NCBI RefSeq assembly: GCF_025962655.1 | Contig: NZ_JAGFPE010000007.1 | Span: forward strand, 1-64,000 | Source: Candidatus Symbiopectobacterium sp. NZEC151 | GTDB taxonomy: Bacteria; Pseudomonadota; Gammaproteobacteria; Enterobacterales; Enterobacteriaceae | DNA: 64,000 nucleotides | Direction of reading: 5' to 3' | Shown here: piece by piece, positions 36,721 to 47,031 of the stretch | Layout: each line of letters starts with the position of its first letter | Position numbering within the stretch: position 1 is the stretch's first letter | Made by a program: the position numbers and the translations under genes | The notes under the pieces: model-generated | What the model was told of the DNA's origin: nothing | The model's database searches: none | What the model saw: only the letters and a program-made list of their open reading frames with translations

Positions 36721-36745
36721 TTACATTTGGTTTATATACGAACAG

Positions 36746-37345
36746 TCAGATTTGCCAGCGCAGCCAGGCAAAAAAGACGTTGCCGTTGTTGTAGGTGCCG
36801 GGAATGTAGGTCGCCTGAAAGGAGAGACGCTGATAGTTCACCGAGACCAGCGGCAACAGCACCGGAATCGGGATATAGTGCCAGTTGTCCCGCATGGTAA
36901 CGCCAGCAGTGAAGCCAGCCCCCAATTGAAAATCCGGGTTGGTGGTCGGCGTCCAGCGTTTTTCGAAACCATAGCCGCCAATCGGCTCCCATTTGTTGAA
37001 GGAGTCTTTAAACGCCATCAGATACAGGCCGTGCCAATCACCGTCGGCATCCAGACGCGACACACCGTAGCCCGCGCCCCAGGGACGTTCATTGTACTTG
37101 TCTGTTTTCTCTTTGTCGTAAGTCCAGCGGTTATGCCAGGTGATAGCTGGGATATAGAGCTCCTGACTTGACGAGTTCGACCAGGTTTCTGACAAATTAA
37201 ATTTGGCTTTTTGCCACCAACTGCCCTGCTTACTGTCCTGCACAGCCTCCTTCGACATTTCCACGGGGGAAACCGTTGGGGCAGCGAGGGAAGGAAGCGA
37301 GAACAGAAAAGGGAAAAGGATAAATATCACACGTCTCAGATACAT
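36746..37345 (-). CDS. pagP: Lipid A palmitoyltransferase PagP
   Basis: Outer-membrane beta-barrel enzyme that moves a palmitate from phospholipid to lipid A. It has 199 residues with a signal peptide of about 21-22 residues ending in SLAA. The N-terminal amphipathic helix (about 42-58) precedes the barrel. The catalytic residues are His71 (ITWHNRW), Asp114 and Ser115 ([11 protein letters not shown]), equal to the active triad of E. coli PagP, and the barrel ends in [20 protein letters not shown]-like sequence (last 20 residues). It stands alone between yigM and cysE, unlike E. coli where it is elsewhere. Confidence 0.94.
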   Translation of the reverse strand: MYLRRVIFILFPFLFSLPSLAAPTVSPVEMSKEAVQDSKQGSWWQKAKFNLSETWSNSSSQELYIPAITWHNRWTYDKEKTDKYNERPWGAGYGVSRLDADGDWHGLYLMAFKDSFNKWEPIGGYGFEKRWTPTTNPDFQLGAGFTAGVTMRDNWHYIPIPVLLPLVSVNYQRLSFQATYIPGTYNNGNVFFAWLRWQI

Positions 37346-37513
37346 CTTTGCTTCTCGTAAACCATCAATATTGTTGCGAGACCTGAACCGTCACATGACA
37401 GGGAAAGTCTGGTTTAGGGAAACAGGCCACGGAAAAAAGCCTGTCCAAAGCGGTATTATGACGGATTCACACGCTCTATTGCGTGTAATTGTCGGTGCAG
37501 CAGCAATATTTGA

Positions 37514-37536
37514 GATATTTCTTATAAGAAAATATC
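37514..37536. promoter_or_regulatory. AT-rich palindrome upstream of pagP
   Basis: A 23-base AT-rich dyad centred on CTTATAAG (GATATTT on the left, AAAATATC on the right, with one slipped base) lies about 170 bases upstream of pagP in a 272-base gap. It could be a promoter or binding site. The rest of the gap (37346-37617) shows nothing I recognise. Confidence 0.35.
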
Positions 37537-37617
37537 CTATTACAGCTGATTATTCGGAGAATATTCGCTACAAAAATCAGGAAAAGCATCTGAAAAACGG
37601 CTTGCGAATGGAAACGC

Positions 37618-38439
37618 TCAAATCCCATCGCCGTATTCAAATCCCCGATTGATTCCGTTGAAGTATTGATCCATGTCCATCGCTGGTTTGTCGCTTTCCG
37701 GACGTCCCACAATGCGCGCTGGCACACCCGCCGCCGTGGTATGCGCCGGAACCGGTTGCAACACCACGGAACCTGCGCCAATTTTTGCGCCGCGCCCGAC
37801 TTCAATATTACCGAGGATCTTGGCACCTGCGCCGATCATGACCCCTTCACGGATCTTGGGATGACGATCGCCGCTGGTTTTCCCGGTCCCACCCAAGGTG
37901 ACGGATTGCAGGATAGACACGTCATTTTCCACCACTGCGGTTTCGCCGATCACAATCCCGGTGGCATGATCGAGCATGATCCCGCAGCCAATGGTGGCTG
38001 CCGGGTGGATATCGACGCCAAACGACACCGAAATCTGGTTCTGAAAATAAATGGCAAGCGCTTTACGCCCTTGATACCAGAGCCAATGACCAATACGGTA
38101 GGCCTGAAGCGCATGAAATCCTTTCAGGTAAAGCAGCGGCGTGGAGTATTTATCCACCGCGGGGTCACGCTGACACACCGCGCGAATGTCGCACGCAGCA
38201 GAGAGAATCATCTGCGGATCGGCACGATAGGCCTCTTCCACCACTTCGCGAATGGCAATCGCGGGCATGATGGAATTTGCCAGCTTGTTCGCCAGCATAT
38301 AACTCAACGCGCTGCCCAGGTTTTCATGTTTCAGCAATGTGGCATGAAAAAAGCTGGCCAACATCGGTTCGCAATCAGCCAGCGACCGGCCTTCTGCTTT
38401 GATATTTGCCCATACCAATTCCAATTCATCAGTCGACAT
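37618..38439 (-). CDS. cysE: Serine O-acetyltransferase
   Basis: Makes O-acetylserine for cysteine synthesis and is feedback-inhibited by cysteine. It has 273 residues from the ATG at 38439 (MSTDELELVW), the E. coli length; an ATG three codons upstream is less likely. The N-terminal helical domain is followed by the left-handed beta helix from about residue 140 (hexapeptide repeats), with catalytic histidines in DIHPAATIGCG and LDHATGIVIGE. The C-terminal tail ends FEYGDGI, the segment that binds cysteine synthase. Confidence 0.97.
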   Translation of the reverse strand: MSTDELELVWANIKAEGRSLADCEPMLASFFHATLLKHENLGSALSYMLANKLANSIMPAIAIREVVEEAYRADPQMILSAACDIRAVCQRDPAVDKYSTPLLYLKGFHALQAYRIGHWLWYQGRKALAIYFQNQISVSFGVDIHPAATIGCGIMLDHATGIVIGETAVVENDVSILQSVTLGGTGKTSGDRHPKIREGVMIGAGAKILGNIEVGRGAKIGAGSVVLQPVPAHTTAAGVPARIVGRPESDKPAMDMDQYFNGINRGFEYGDGI

Positions 38440-38550
38440 TGCCTTCACTCCCCTGCCGCACCGTTCATTGCGATGCGCTTACACGTTGCATTTATTGTTA
38501 TCGCCCGTCACGCTTGCCAAAGACTCGCGTAGCCGCCAGCATACGATATA

Positions 38551-38673
38551 TACCCTAAATAATTCGAGTTGCAGGAAGGCGGCAAGTGAACGAATCCCGA
38601 TGAGCTTACGCTGGTAAGTGATTCGGGTGAGCGAACGCAGCCAACGCATCTGCAACTTGAAGTATGACGGGTA
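38551..38673. repeat. ERIC (enterobacterial repetitive intergenic consensus) element
   Basis: A 123-base imperfect palindrome is bounded by TACCC and GGGTA. It contains the ERIC hallmarks GAGCTTAC and GTAAGTGATTCGGGTGAGCG in its centre and the tail CTTGAAGTATGACGGGTA. It lies between gpsA and cysE, where it would be transcribed and could fold in the mRNA. Confidence 0.9.
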
Positions 38674-38719
38674 ACGCCAGAAGACCAGCGTCGCCGTTGG
38701 CCTCAAGGATAACGGTGTA

Positions 38720-39739
38720 TTATTCGCGCTCGCTTTCGTCTTTGCGCGTTCTGCCAAGCAGGGTAAGCGCCGCCTCGCGCGCCGCTTTGCCACAGTATAA
38801 AACCTGCCACAGTTGTTCACTGATGGGCATTTCTACCCCGTGACGCTGCGCCAACGCCAGCACCTCTTTGGTGTTGCGATACCCTTCCACCACCTGACCA
38901 ATCTTATCCTGAGCGCTTTGCACATCCAGCCCTTGACCCAGCATCATGCCAAAGCGGCGGTTACGGGATTGGTTATCGGTGCAGGTCAACACCAGATCGC
39001 CCAGCCCAGCCATCCCCATAAAGGTAGCGGGATCGGCCCCGAGCGCCACGCCAAGCCGCGTCATTTCCGCCAGCCCGCGCGTGATAAGCGCCGTGCGCGC
39101 ATTGGCACCAAAGCCAATGCCATCGGACATGCCAGCGCCAATAGCAATCACATTTTTTACCGCGCCGCCAAGCTGAACGCCGATAAGATCGGGGTTACTG
39201 TAGACGCGAAAACTCTTACCACAGTGCAGCAACGTTTGCAGATCGTCAGAAAACGTTTTGTCTGTCGCGGCCAGCGCGATAGCGGTGGGTAATCCCGCCG
39301 CGAGTTCTTTCGCGAACGTCGGGCCAGAAATCACCGCCAGAGGAATAGCTTCACCTAATGCTTCCCGCGCCACATCCTGCAACAATCGTCCGGTTTCTGC
39401 CTCCAGCCCTTTTGTCGCCCACACCAAGCGCGCATCGGCACGCAGCAGCGGTTTTAGCTGACGCAGCACGTCACCAAACACATGGCTCGGTACCACCACC
39501 AAAATATCACGGCTTGCCGCCAGCGCCTGCGCTAAATCAGACTCGAGGTGCAGCGTATCGGGGAAAGGCACATCCGGCAGGAACGCCTGATTACACCGGG
39601 CGGCCTGCAACGTCTGTATGTGCGCAGGATCATGTCCCCACAACACCACGGAGTGACCATTGCGGGCCAGGGTAATCGCCAGGGCGGTGCCGTATGAACC
39701 GGCACCCACCACTGTCATGGAAGCATTAGCTGTGCTCAT
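38720..39739 (-). CDS. gpsA: Glycerol-3-phosphate dehydrogenase [NAD(P)+]
   Basis: Reduces dihydroxyacetone phosphate to sn-glycerol-3-phosphate for phospholipid synthesis. It has 339 residues, as in E. coli. The nucleotide loop is [12 protein letters not shown] (about 10-21), and the catalytic lysine is in [15 protein letters not shown] (about 190-204), with the substrate motif [14 protein letters not shown] after it. Its ATG overlaps the secB stop by one base (TGATG). Confidence 0.97.
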   Translation of the reverse strand: MSTANASMTVVGAGSYGTALAITLARNGHSVVLWGHDPAHIQTLQAARCNQAFLPDVPFPDTLHLESDLAQALAASRDILVVVPSHVFGDVLRQLKPLLRADARLVWATKGLEAETGRLLQDVAREALGEAIPLAVISGPTFAKELAAGLPTAIALAATDKTFSDDLQTLLHCGKSFRVYSNPDLIGVQLGGAVKNVIAIGAGMSDGIGFGANARTALITRGLAEMTRLGVALGADPATFMGMAGLGDLVLTCTDNQSRNRRFGMMLGQGLDVQSAQDKIGQVVEGYRNTKEVLALAQRHGVEMPISEQLWQVLYCGKAAREAALTLLGRTRKDESERE

Positions 39740-40224
39740 CAGGCATCCAGGCGCGGCGCGCCGTCTTCACCTTCTGCGGGCTGCCCTTCCGTTTGCTGTT
39801 GCAGATAGTTCATGAACAGCGCATCGAAGTTCACCGGCGCCAGATTCAACTGCGGGAATGTGCCGCGTGTCACCATGCTGGTCACACATTCACGCGCATA
39901 GGGGAACAGAATGTTCGGGCAGTAAGCGCCCAGGCAATGCGCCAGTTGCGTGCCTTCCAGACCGCCAACGGTGAAAATACCCGCTTGCTGAACTTCACAC
40001 AGGAACGCGGTATTTTCGCCCAGCGTCGAGGTTACCGTTACGCGCAGCACAACTTCATACACGTCTTCCGCCAGTTGGCTGGACGCCGTATCCAGATCAA
40101 GTTTAACTTCCGGTTGCCAATCCTGTTGAAACACCTGAGGGGCGTTAGGTGCTTCAAAAGAGACATCCTTGGTGTAAATACGTTGAATCTGAAAAGTCAT
40201 TTCGGCGGAGTTTTGTTCGGACAT
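39739..40224 (-). CDS. secB: Protein-export chaperone SecB
   Basis: Tetrameric cytoplasmic chaperone that keeps preproteins unfolded and hands them to SecA. It has 161 residues from the ATG at 40224 ([14 protein letters not shown]); the longer frame to 40314 is not conserved. SecA-binding acidic surface residues and the client groove sequences, such as [20 protein letters not shown] (about 27-46), are present, and the acidic tail ([12 protein letters not shown]) is usual. In E. coli grxC follows upstream; here it does not. Confidence 0.97.
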   Translation of the reverse strand: MSEQNSAEMTFQIQRIYTKDVSFEAPNAPQVFQQDWQPEVKLDLDTASSQLAEDVYEVVLRVTVTSTLGENTAFLCEVQQAGIFTVGGLEGTQLAHCLGAYCPNILFPYARECVTSMVTRGTFPQLNLAPVNFDALFMNYLQQQTEGQPAEGEDGAPRLDA

Positions 40225-40397
40225 GTTGGCTAATACCTTTAATGTTAACGTTTTTAATGCGCCGCATTCACCGTGTGGCTGCGGACGCCAATGTGTGCAT
40301 TTAAAATCGAACAATGCGCGCAGGGATCCTGCGCCTGGCTACAACCTAGCACACCTTTACGGCATGCTTTAAAGACATTCGGCTTGCGCCATCGCGC

Positions 40398-40829
40398 TTA
40401 TTTGCCTTGCACCAGCGGAAGGTTTTCACCGCTCCAGCCGGACAGGCCATCTTTCAGCACAGACACGCGTTCAAAACCGGCTTTCAGCAAATGGTCGGCT
40501 GATTCACGTGAGCTGATACCGTTCACGCAAACGACAATCACAGGGCGTGCCTTGTGTTTCTCCAATTCGCCCAGACTGCCGCTCTTAATGTCGTTAGGCA
40601 GCAGGTTAATGGCGTTGGCAATGTGGCCACGGCGGAAATCATCACGGTTGCGCAAATCAACGATAACCGCTTCTTCTTTATTGATAAGTTGAATGGCTTC
40701 GCCACGCGCGATCTCTTTCACCTTGGAAAGCTTAGTTTTCACGGTCATGACAATAACGGCAACCAACAGTGCAACCCAGCCGATACTCATAATCGGATGC
40801 CTGCTTACGAACGACATAATCTCTTGCAT
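40398..40829 (-). CDS. yibN: Membrane-anchored rhodanese-domain protein YibN
   Basis: Protein of 143 residues with an N-terminal membrane helix (about 14-30, [16 protein letters not shown]) and a rhodanese domain (about 45-138). The putative catalytic cysteine lies in [12 protein letters not shown]. The sulfur-transfer substrate is not known; recent work links YibN to inner-membrane protein insertion. It normally pairs with grxC, which is missing here: only 173 bases without a clear reading frame separate it from secB. Confidence 0.92.
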   Translation of the reverse strand: MQEIMSFVSRHPIMSIGWVALLVAVIVMTVKTKLSKVKEIARGEAIQLINKEEAVIVDLRNRDDFRRGHIANAINLLPNDIKSGSLGELEKHKARPVIVVCVNGISSRESADHLLKAGFERVSVLKDGLSGWSGENLPLVQGK

Positions 40830-41161
40830 GGGGGGTAACAGCTCCCGAATCAGTTAATCAACAAAAATCAAGGTTTCTGAGTATACCTATGCGGTACAGC
40901 AATTACAGCCTGTAACAACCAGTAAGCCGCTAAACTGTAACTCTATCTGTGGCATGAATCAGAAAAATCGTAGCGACCGCCGCTAACGGTTGTGCCATTT
41001 TATGCGTAATACACTCTTTTTATCTATGCTTGATGCAGTTCATCCTGTGTAAACCTTACCCGAGATGCGCACCTCTGCAATAGGTTCTTTCATTACCGGA
41101 AAGAGAAAAGCGCGGTAGGATGACTGGTCAGGGGCTGCCCATCGTGAAATAATCCCACGTT
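40830..41161. other. Gene-free region between divergent yibN and envC
   Basis: In these 332 bases I see no open frame, RNA gene or clear regulatory dyad. It must hold the divergent promoters of yibN and envC. In E. coli gpmI (gpmM) lies here. Confidence 0.6.
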
Positions 41162-42490
41162 ATGAATAAGAAAGCGTCAGTGGTCTCGCCCCGAGTACCA
41201 TGCAGTGTGCCTGCTCAGGGTTCAAGGTCGGACTCAGGCTTAGGCAAATCGCCGCTGCATGCGCTGCTCGCGATATGTATCAGCGCGGTTTGCGTTGGGG
41301 CTTTTGCGTGGCCGACGCTCGGGCTCGGTGCCGATAATCAGCAACAGCTCAAGACGCTGCAACAGGATATCGCGGAGAAGGAAAAACGCGTTCAAGAGCA
41401 GAAACAGCAGCGCACTACGCTGCTCAGCCAGTTGCAACAGCAAGAACAATCTATCGCCCGGGCCAGTCGCCAACTGCGTGACACCTCGGGAACGCTTGCC
41501 ACACTCAGCGAAGAGCTGAAGGCGCTGGCGGCCTCCATCACCAAACTCGAAAGCCAAAGAAAGCAGCAGGAAGCGTTGCTGGCGCGTCAACTGGACGCCG
41601 CCTTTCGCCAGGGCCAACACAATGGCTTGCAGTTGATTCTCAGCGGCGAAGAGAGCCAGCGCAGCGAGCGCATTTTGGCCTACTTTGGCTACCTGAATGA
41701 AGCTCGCCAGCAAAACATCATCGAGCTGCAACACACCCGCACCGAACTCGCCGCGCAGAGACGGCAGATAGAGCAGAAGCAAGCAACGCAAAAAACGCTG
41801 CTCGCCGAGCAGCAAACGCAGCAAAAGGCGTTGGAACAAGCGCGGGGCGAACGTAAACAAACCCTATCCACACTGGAAAGTTCGCTGGAAAAAGATCAGC
41901 AGCAACTGACAGAATTACGACAGAATGAAGCACGCCTGCGCGACCAGATTGCCCGCGCTGAACGCGAAGCCAAAGCACGAGCCGAACGCGAAGCGCGCGA
42001 GGCGGCCAAGGTGCGTGAACGTGAAGAACAGGCTAAACGCAGCGGCAGCCGTTACCAACCATCAGAAAGTGAGCGTTCACTTATGGCGCGCACTGGCGGG
42101 TTGGGCCAACCCGCCGGCCAGGCTCTCTGGCCAGTGAGAGGGCGGGTTGAACACCGTTTTGGCGAGCCATTGCAGGGCGAATTGCGCTGGAAAGGATTGG
42201 TGATTGCGGCCCCTGAGGGCACCGATGTCAAAGCCATTGCCGATGGCACGGTGCTGATGGCGGATTGGCTGCAAGGGTATGGACTTGTTGTGGTGTTGCA
42301 ACACGGCAAGGGAGACATGAGCCTGTATGGCTATAACCAGAGCGCACTGGTGTCGGTCGGCGCACAGGTCAAAGCCGGACAGCCGATCGCACTGGTGGGC
42401 ACCAGCGGCGGTCAAAGCCAGCCTGCGCTCTACTTTGAAATTCGCCGTCAAGGTCAGGCAGTCAACCCACAACCTTGGTTAGGGAAATAA
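41162..42490 (+). CDS. envC: Murein hydrolase activator EnvC
   Basis: Periplasmic activator of the amidases AmiA and AmiB at the division septum, recruited by FtsEX. It has 442 residues. A hydrophobic segment near 33-56 looks like a signal peptide with a long N-region, so the true start may be further in. Two long coiled coils (about 58-135 and 165-285, rich in Gln, Arg, Glu) follow, then a LytM domain (about 320-440) starting at ALWPVRGRVEHRFGE. The LytM zinc ligands are not conserved, as expected for an activator. It is followed by yibQ. Confidence 0.94.
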   Translation: MNKKASVVSPRVPCSVPAQGSRSDSGLGKSPLHALLAICISAVCVGAFAWPTLGLGADNQQQLKTLQQDIAEKEKRVQEQKQQRTTLLSQLQQQEQSIARASRQLRDTSGTLATLSEELKALAASITKLESQRKQQEALLARQLDAAFRQGQHNGLQLILSGEESQRSERILAYFGYLNEARQQNIIELQHTRTELAAQRRQIEQKQATQKTLLAEQQTQQKALEQARGERKQTLSTLESSLEKDQQQLTELRQNEARLRDQIARAEREAKARAEREAREAAKVREREEQAKRSGSRYQPSESERSLMARTGGLGQPAGQALWPVRGRVEHRFGEPLQGELRWKGLVIAAPEGTDVKAIADGTVLMADWLQGYGLVVVLQHGKGDMSLYGYNQSALVSVGAQVKAGQPIALVGTSGGQSQPALYFEIRRQGQAVNPQPWLGK

Positions 42491-42503
42491 CAGGGAAACC
42501 ATT

Positions 42504-43451
42504 TTGCTGATACCGATGTTACGAAAAGTACGCCGTCCGCTTCTCTTCACCTTGTTATTGGCATTCTGTTCATGGGCAACAGCAGGAAAGCTGTCGATCG
42601 TGATTGATGATTTCGGCTATCGGCCGCACAACGAAAATCAGATACTGGCGATGCCAACCGCCATCTCGATTGCGGTGTTACCGAACGCGCCCTATGCCCG
42701 TGACATGGCGTTAAAGGCCCACCAGCAAGGGCGCGAGATATTGATCCACCTACCGATGGCGCCGATGGGGAAACAGCCTCTCGAGAAAGACACGCTGCGC
42801 CCGGAGATGAGCAGTGAAGAGATCGAACGTATTATCCGTCAGGCGGTAAATAACGTTCCTTACGCGGTCGGGTTAAATAACCATATGGGCAGCGCCATGA
42901 CCTCCAGCCTGCCGGGCATGCAGAAGGTGATGCGGGCGCTCAACGCTTATCAGCTCTACTTTCTCGACAGCATGACCATCGGCAGCAGCCAATCCATTCC
43001 AGCCGCGGCGGGCACACAGGTTAAGGTTATCAAGCGTAAAGTCTTTTTAGACGATACCCAAAATGAAGCGGATATCCGCACCCAGTTCAATCGGGCGGTG
43101 CAACTGGCGCGCCGTACCGGTTCCGCCATCGCCATTGGTCATCCTCATCCTGCCACCATCAAAGTGCTGCAACAGATGTTGCCCGCTCTGGAGGCCGATA
43201 TCGTTCTGGTGCGTCCCAGTCAGTTGTTGAATGAGCCGGTTCACTACCAGACGCTGCCTTATGAACCTCGCCCTGCGCAACCGGCGCGTAAACCGTTCCG
43301 CAAACCGCAACTGTGCACCATCAAGCAGCCCTTGCCGCCGGTGGGTAACGAGATCTTCTTGAAACTGATTGGGGAAAGCCTGCGTGACAGTGCGCCCGTT
43401 CATTTTATTGAGCAGCGCTGGCGCACCTGGGTGACGTCCGGGGAAAAATAA
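42504..43451 (+). CDS. yibQ: Divergent polysaccharide deacetylase family protein YibQ
   Basis: Secreted protein of 315 residues with a signal peptide (about 1-27) and a divergent polysaccharide deacetylase barrel. Metal-binding positions are visible in IVIDDFGYR, LIHLPMAP and GLNNHMGSAMT, with AIGHPHPATI near the end. The TTG at 42504 has AGGGAA six to seven bases upstream; an in-frame ATG at 42516 lies too far from that site. Its substrate is unproven. Its constant linkage to envC suggests an envelope or peptidoglycan role. Confidence 0.88.
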   Translation: MLIPMLRKVRRPLLFTLLLAFCSWATAGKLSIVIDDFGYRPHNENQILAMPTAISIAVLPNAPYARDMALKAHQQGREILIHLPMAPMGKQPLEKDTLRPEMSSEEIERIIRQAVNNVPYAVGLNNHMGSAMTSSLPGMQKVMRALNAYQLYFLDSMTIGSSQSIPAAAGTQVKVIKRKVFLDDTQNEADIRTQFNRAVQLARRTGSAIAIGHPHPATIKVLQQMLPALEADIVLVRPSQLLNEPVHYQTLPYEPRPAQPARKPFRKPQLCTIKQPLPPVGNEIFLKLIGESLRDSAPVHFIEQRWRTWVTSGEK

Positions 43452-43454
43452 ACG

Positions 43455-43486
43455 CGCAGCGCGCCCTGACCTCGGGGCGCGCTGCG
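43455..43486. terminator. Strong hairpin between convergent yibQ and tdh
   Basis: A perfect 12-base GC-rich stem CGCAGCGCGCCC / GGGCGCGCTGCG with an eight-base loop lies between the two stop codons. It lacks a T tract but could stop or protect both mRNAs. Confidence 0.6.
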
Positions 43487-43492
43487 ATGCCG

Positions 43493-44518
43493 TCAATCCC
43501 AGTGCAAAATAACTTTGCCGGATTGGCCAGAGCGCATCACGTCAAAGCCTTGCTGAAAGTCATCGATCGGGAAGTGGTGAGTAATAATCGGCGTTAAATC
43601 GAGGCCAGATTGGATTAACGACGCCATTTTGTACCAGGTTTCGAACATCTCCCGGCCATAGATGCCTTTGATCGTCAGCCCTTTGAAAATCACCTCGTTC
43701 CAATCAACCATCATCGGTTCCGGCGGGATACCAAGCAGCGCCACCCGCCCGCCGTGGTTCATGGCATGCAACAACGCGTGCATCGCGGCTGGCGCGCCGG
43801 ACATTTCCAGACCCACGTCAAACCCTTCGCGCATCCCGAGCGACAACATGACATCCGCCAGCGTCTCTTGCGCCACATTCACCGCACGCGTAACGCCCAT
43901 TTTGCGCGCCAACTCCAGCCGATATTCATTGACGTCGGTGATCACCACATGGCGTGCCCCGACGTGGCGGCATATCGCGGCGGCCATAATGCCGATGGGT
44001 CCGGCACCAGAGATCAGCACATCTTCGCCAACCATATCGAACGACAGCGCGGTATGTACCGCATTGCCAAAGGGATCGAAAATCGCGGCCAGCTCATCAG
44101 AGATCCCATCAGGAATAGGAAACGCATTCAATGCCGGGATCACCAGATATTCGGCAAAGGCACCGGGACGATTAACGCCAACGCCGATGGTGTTACGGCA
44201 AAGATGACGCCGTCCGGCGCGGCAATTACGGCAAAAACCGCAGGTGATATGCCCCTCTCCCGCCACGCGATCGCCGATCAGAAAGCCACTGACTTCCTGA
44301 CCAATGGCAACGATTTCACCCACATATTCGTGCCCGACGATCATTGGAACGGGAATGGTCCTTTGCGACCAGCTATCCCAGTTGTAAATATGCACATCAG
44401 TACCGCAAATCGCCGTTTTGCGGATCTTGATCATGATGTCGTTGTGGCCCACCTCCGGCAACGGCGCATCCATCATCCAGATACCGGGCTCCGACTTCAG
44501 TTTGGCGAGTGCTTTCAT
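43493..44518 (-). CDS. tdh: L-threonine 3-dehydrogenase
   Basis: Zinc-dependent oxidation of threonine to 2-amino-3-ketobutyrate. It has 341 residues from the ATG at 44518 ([12 protein letters not shown]), the E. coli length; the much longer upstream frame overlaps kbl and is not coding. Catalytic zinc binds in [14 protein letters not shown] and GHEYVGE. The structural zinc cysteines are in [15 protein letters not shown], and the NAD loop is [13 protein letters not shown]. It lies 13 bases after kbl. Confidence 0.97.
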   Translation of the reverse strand: MKALAKLKSEPGIWMMDAPLPEVGHNDIMIKIRKTAICGTDVHIYNWDSWSQRTIPVPMIVGHEYVGEIVAIGQEVSGFLIGDRVAGEGHITCGFCRNCRAGRRHLCRNTIGVGVNRPGAFAEYLVIPALNAFPIPDGISDELAAIFDPFGNAVHTALSFDMVGEDVLISGAGPIGIMAAAICRHVGARHVVITDVNEYRLELARKMGVTRAVNVAQETLADVMLSLGMREGFDVGLEMSGAPAAMHALLHAMNHGGRVALLGIPPEPMMVDWNEVIFKGLTIKGIYGREMFETWYKMASLIQSGLDLTPIITHHFPIDDFQQGFDVMRSGQSGKVILHWD

Positions 44519-44531
44519 GCGTTTCCCTCCG

Positions 44532-45728
44532 TTAGCTGACAACACCAAGGCGTTTCCCAACCCGAATAAAGGCAGCCACCGCATGCTCAATCTGCTCCGT
44601 GGTGTGCGCGGCCGACATCTGCGTGCGAATGCGCGCTTGCCCTTGCGGCACCACGGGGTAGAAGAAGCCGGTGACGTACACCCCTTCACGCTGCATGGCC
44701 AGCGCAAAATCTTGCGCCAGCCGCGCATCCCCCAGCATCACCGGGATAATGGCGTGATCGGCACCTGCCAGCGTAAACCCAGCGGCCGTCATCAGCTTGC
44801 GAAACAGCGCAGCGTTTTCCCACAGCCGGGCACGCAATGCATCACCCTGTGCCAGCAAATCCAACACGGCAATGGACGCCGTGACAATAGCCGGGGCCAG
44901 CGAGTTGGAAAACAGGTAAGGGCGAGAGCGTTGGCGCAGCCAGTCAATCACCGGTTTGCGCGCCGCGACATAGCCGCCAGACGCACCGCCCAGCGCTTTG
45001 CCCAACGTACCGGTCAGAATATCGACGCGCCCCATCACATCGCAGTATTCATGGGAACCTCGGCCCTGCTTGCCGACAAACCCCACCGCGTGCGAGTCAT
45101 CCACCATCACCAGCGCACCATAACGCTCTGCCACATCGCAAATGCCTTTCAGGTTGGCAATCACGCCATCCATCGAAAAAACGCCGTCGGTCGCCACCAT
45201 CAGCGTACGAGCCCCGTCCGCTTTTGCCTTTTGCAACTGCGCTTCCAGTTGCTGCATGTCGTTATTGTCATAGCGATAGCGACACGCTTTGCACAACCGG
45301 ACGCCATCAATGATCGAGGCGTGATTCAGCGCATCGGAGATAATGGCATCGTCATCGCCCAGCAGGGTTTCGAACAGGCCACCGTTGGCGTCAAAACAGG
45401 AGGAGTAGAGGATGGCGTCTTCCATGCCGAGGAAATCGGCCAGCTTATTCTCCAGCGTTTTATGGATATCTTGCGTACCACAAATAAAACGCACGGACGC
45501 CATGCCGAAGCCGTGGCTGTCTAACCCCGCTTTCGCTGCCGCAATCAGGGTGGGGTTATCCGCCAGCCCCAGATAGTTGTTGGCGCAGAAATTCAGCAAA
45601 GGGCCGCCGTCGGCCACCTCGATATCCGCACGCTGTGCCGTAGTGATAATCCTTTCTTCTTTGAACAGACCGTCGGTTCGTGCCGCCATAAGCTGTGCGG
45701 ACAGACGCTGATAAAACGATGCAGGCAT
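44532..45728 (-). CDS. kbl: Glycine C-acetyltransferase (2-amino-3-ketobutyrate CoA ligase)
   Basis: PLP enzyme that splits 2-amino-3-ketobutyrate with CoA to glycine and acetyl-CoA, following Tdh. It has 398 residues as in E. coli. The PLP lysine is in [15 protein letters not shown] (about 238-252), and the cofactor pocket includes [19 protein letters not shown] and [11 protein letters not shown]. It is the first gene of kbl-tdh and is divergent from hldD. Confidence 0.97.
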   Translation of the reverse strand: MPASFYQRLSAQLMAARTDGLFKEERIITTAQRADIEVADGGPLLNFCANNYLGLADNPTLIAAAKAGLDSHGFGMASVRFICGTQDIHKTLENKLADFLGMEDAILYSSCFDANGGLFETLLGDDDAIISDALNHASIIDGVRLCKACRYRYDNNDMQQLEAQLQKAKADGARTLMVATDGVFSMDGVIANLKGICDVAERYGALVMVDDSHAVGFVGKQGRGSHEYCDVMGRVDILTGTLGKALGGASGGYVAARKPVIDWLRQRSRPYLFSNSLAPAIVTASIAVLDLLAQGDALRARLWENAALFRKLMTAAGFTLAGADHAIIPVMLGDARLAQDFALAMQREGVYVTGFFYPVVPQGQARIRTQMSAAHTTEQIEHAVAAFIRVGKRLGVVS

Positions 45729-45971
45729 GATGTCACTCCTTTGTGTAAGCCCGTACTCAGCTTAATCAATCCTGTTTATTACGGTGACAGATAACGCCAC
45801 ATAATCTGAAAAATGCCAGTGCGGTCACGACATGCCACAACACCGTCTCGGTAAAACCTTGCGGCAGCGCAAAATGGTGTACTGTCTGTCGTGCAACGAA
45901 ATGTTATGATGGCAGTCATAAATAGTGTGGAGCGTGGTGCTTCACCCACGAGATTTACAAGGGTTACTCCC

Positions 45972-46904
45972 ATGATCATCGTCACAGGCGGAGCCGGTTT
46001 TATCGGCAGCAATATTGTTAAATCATTGAATGACATCGGTTATCGAGACATTTTGGTGGTGGATAACCTGAAAGACGGCACCAAGTTTGTCAATCTGGTC
46101 GATCTGGACATTACCGATTACATGGACAAGGAAGACTTCATCGCCAGTATCGTTGCAGGCGACGATCTGGGCGATATCGATGCCATCTTCCATGAAGGCG
46201 CATGCTCCTCCACCACCGAGTGGGACGGCAAGTACATGATGGATAACAACTATCAGTACTCGAAAGAGGTGCTGCACTACTGTCTGGAGCGTAGCATCCC
46301 GTTCCTGTACGCCTCTTCCGCAGCCACTTACGGCGGACGTACCAGCGACTTTATCGAAGAACGTCAATACGAACAGCCGCTGAACGTTTACGGCTATTCC
46401 AAATTCCTGTTCGACCAGTACGTGCGCGATATCCTGCCGCAGGCAGACTCGCAGATTTGCGGCTTCCGCTATTTCAACGTCTACGGCCCGCGCGAAGGGC
46501 ACAAAGGCAGCATGGCGAGCGTCGCATTTCATCTGAATAATCAGATCAATCAGGGCGAAAATCCGAAACTGTTCTCCGGCAGCGAAAATTTCCAGCGCGA
46601 CTTTATTTATGTCGGTGATGTGGCTGCGGTTAACCTGTGGTTCTGGCAGCACGGCGTTTCCGGTATTTTCAACTGCGGAACGGGCCGTGCCGAGTCATTC
46701 CAGGCCGTGGCCGATGCCGTGCTGGATTTCCACAAGAAAGGCCAGGTGGAATACATCCCCTTCCCTGAAAAACTGAAAGGCCGTTACCAGGCATTCACGC
46801 AGGCAGACTTGACCAAACTGCGCGCGGCGGGTTATGACAAGCCATTCAAAACGGTTGCTGAAGGTGTCAGCGACTACCTGACCTGGCTGAACCGCTCCGC
46901 GTAA
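45972..46904 (+). CDS. hldD: ADP-L-glycero-D-manno-heptose 6-epimerase
   Basis: Converts ADP-D-glycero-D-manno-heptose to the L,D form used in the LPS inner core. It has 310 residues from the ATG at 45972 ([14 protein letters not shown]), the E. coli length; the open frame continues 27 codons upstream without conservation. The NADP loop is at the N-terminus, and the SDR pair is in [10 protein letters not shown] (Tyr and Lys, about 140-144). It is the first gene of hldD-waaF-waaC-waaL. Confidence 0.97.
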   Translation: MIIVTGGAGFIGSNIVKSLNDIGYRDILVVDNLKDGTKFVNLVDLDITDYMDKEDFIASIVAGDDLGDIDAIFHEGACSSTTEWDGKYMMDNNYQYSKEVLHYCLERSIPFLYASSAATYGGRTSDFIEERQYEQPLNVYGYSKFLFDQYVRDILPQADSQICGFRYFNVYGPREGHKGSMASVAFHLNNQINQGENPKLFSGSENFQRDFIYVGDVAAVNLWFWQHGVSGIFNCGTGRAESFQAVADAVLDFHKKGQVEYIPFPEKLKGRYQAFTQADLTKLRAAGYDKPFKTVAEGVSDYLTWLNRSA

Positions 46905-46917
46905 ACGCCACAATAAT

Positions 46918-46945
46918 GTGCGGCCGCACGCAGGGATGGCCGCAC
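46918..46945 (+). repeat. Hairpin between hldD and waaF
   Basis: A perfect eight-base stem GTGCGGCC / GGCCGCAC with a 12-base loop lies 13 bases after hldD, with no T tract. It may lower transcription into waaF or stabilise the hldD mRNA. Confidence 0.45.
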
Positions 46946-47031
46946 GTTCCCGGTACGCAGCAGGCACCGGATTGCATCCTTCGATGGCATTCTTCTGTCC
47001 ACCAAGAAACAGAACATAAAAGATAAACGCT

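Noticed and set aside
37346-37470. Possible PhoP box upstream of pagP
   Set aside because: Only one GGTTTA-like hexamer is present on the coding strand near the start. The second direct repeat at 5-base spacing is missing.
37203-37652. A 149-codon plus-strand frame covering the pagP upstream region
   Set aside because: It starts inside pagP, runs through the intergenic gap into cysE, and shows no family resemblance.
40225-40397. Remnant of grxC between secB and yibN
   Set aside because: I could not find a glutaredoxin CPYC motif or any matching frame in the 173 bases.
45905-45920. Short dyad TATGA-N6-TCATA upstream of hldD as a regulator site
   Set aside because: Five-base arms in AT-rich promoter DNA occur often by chance and no second copy was seen.
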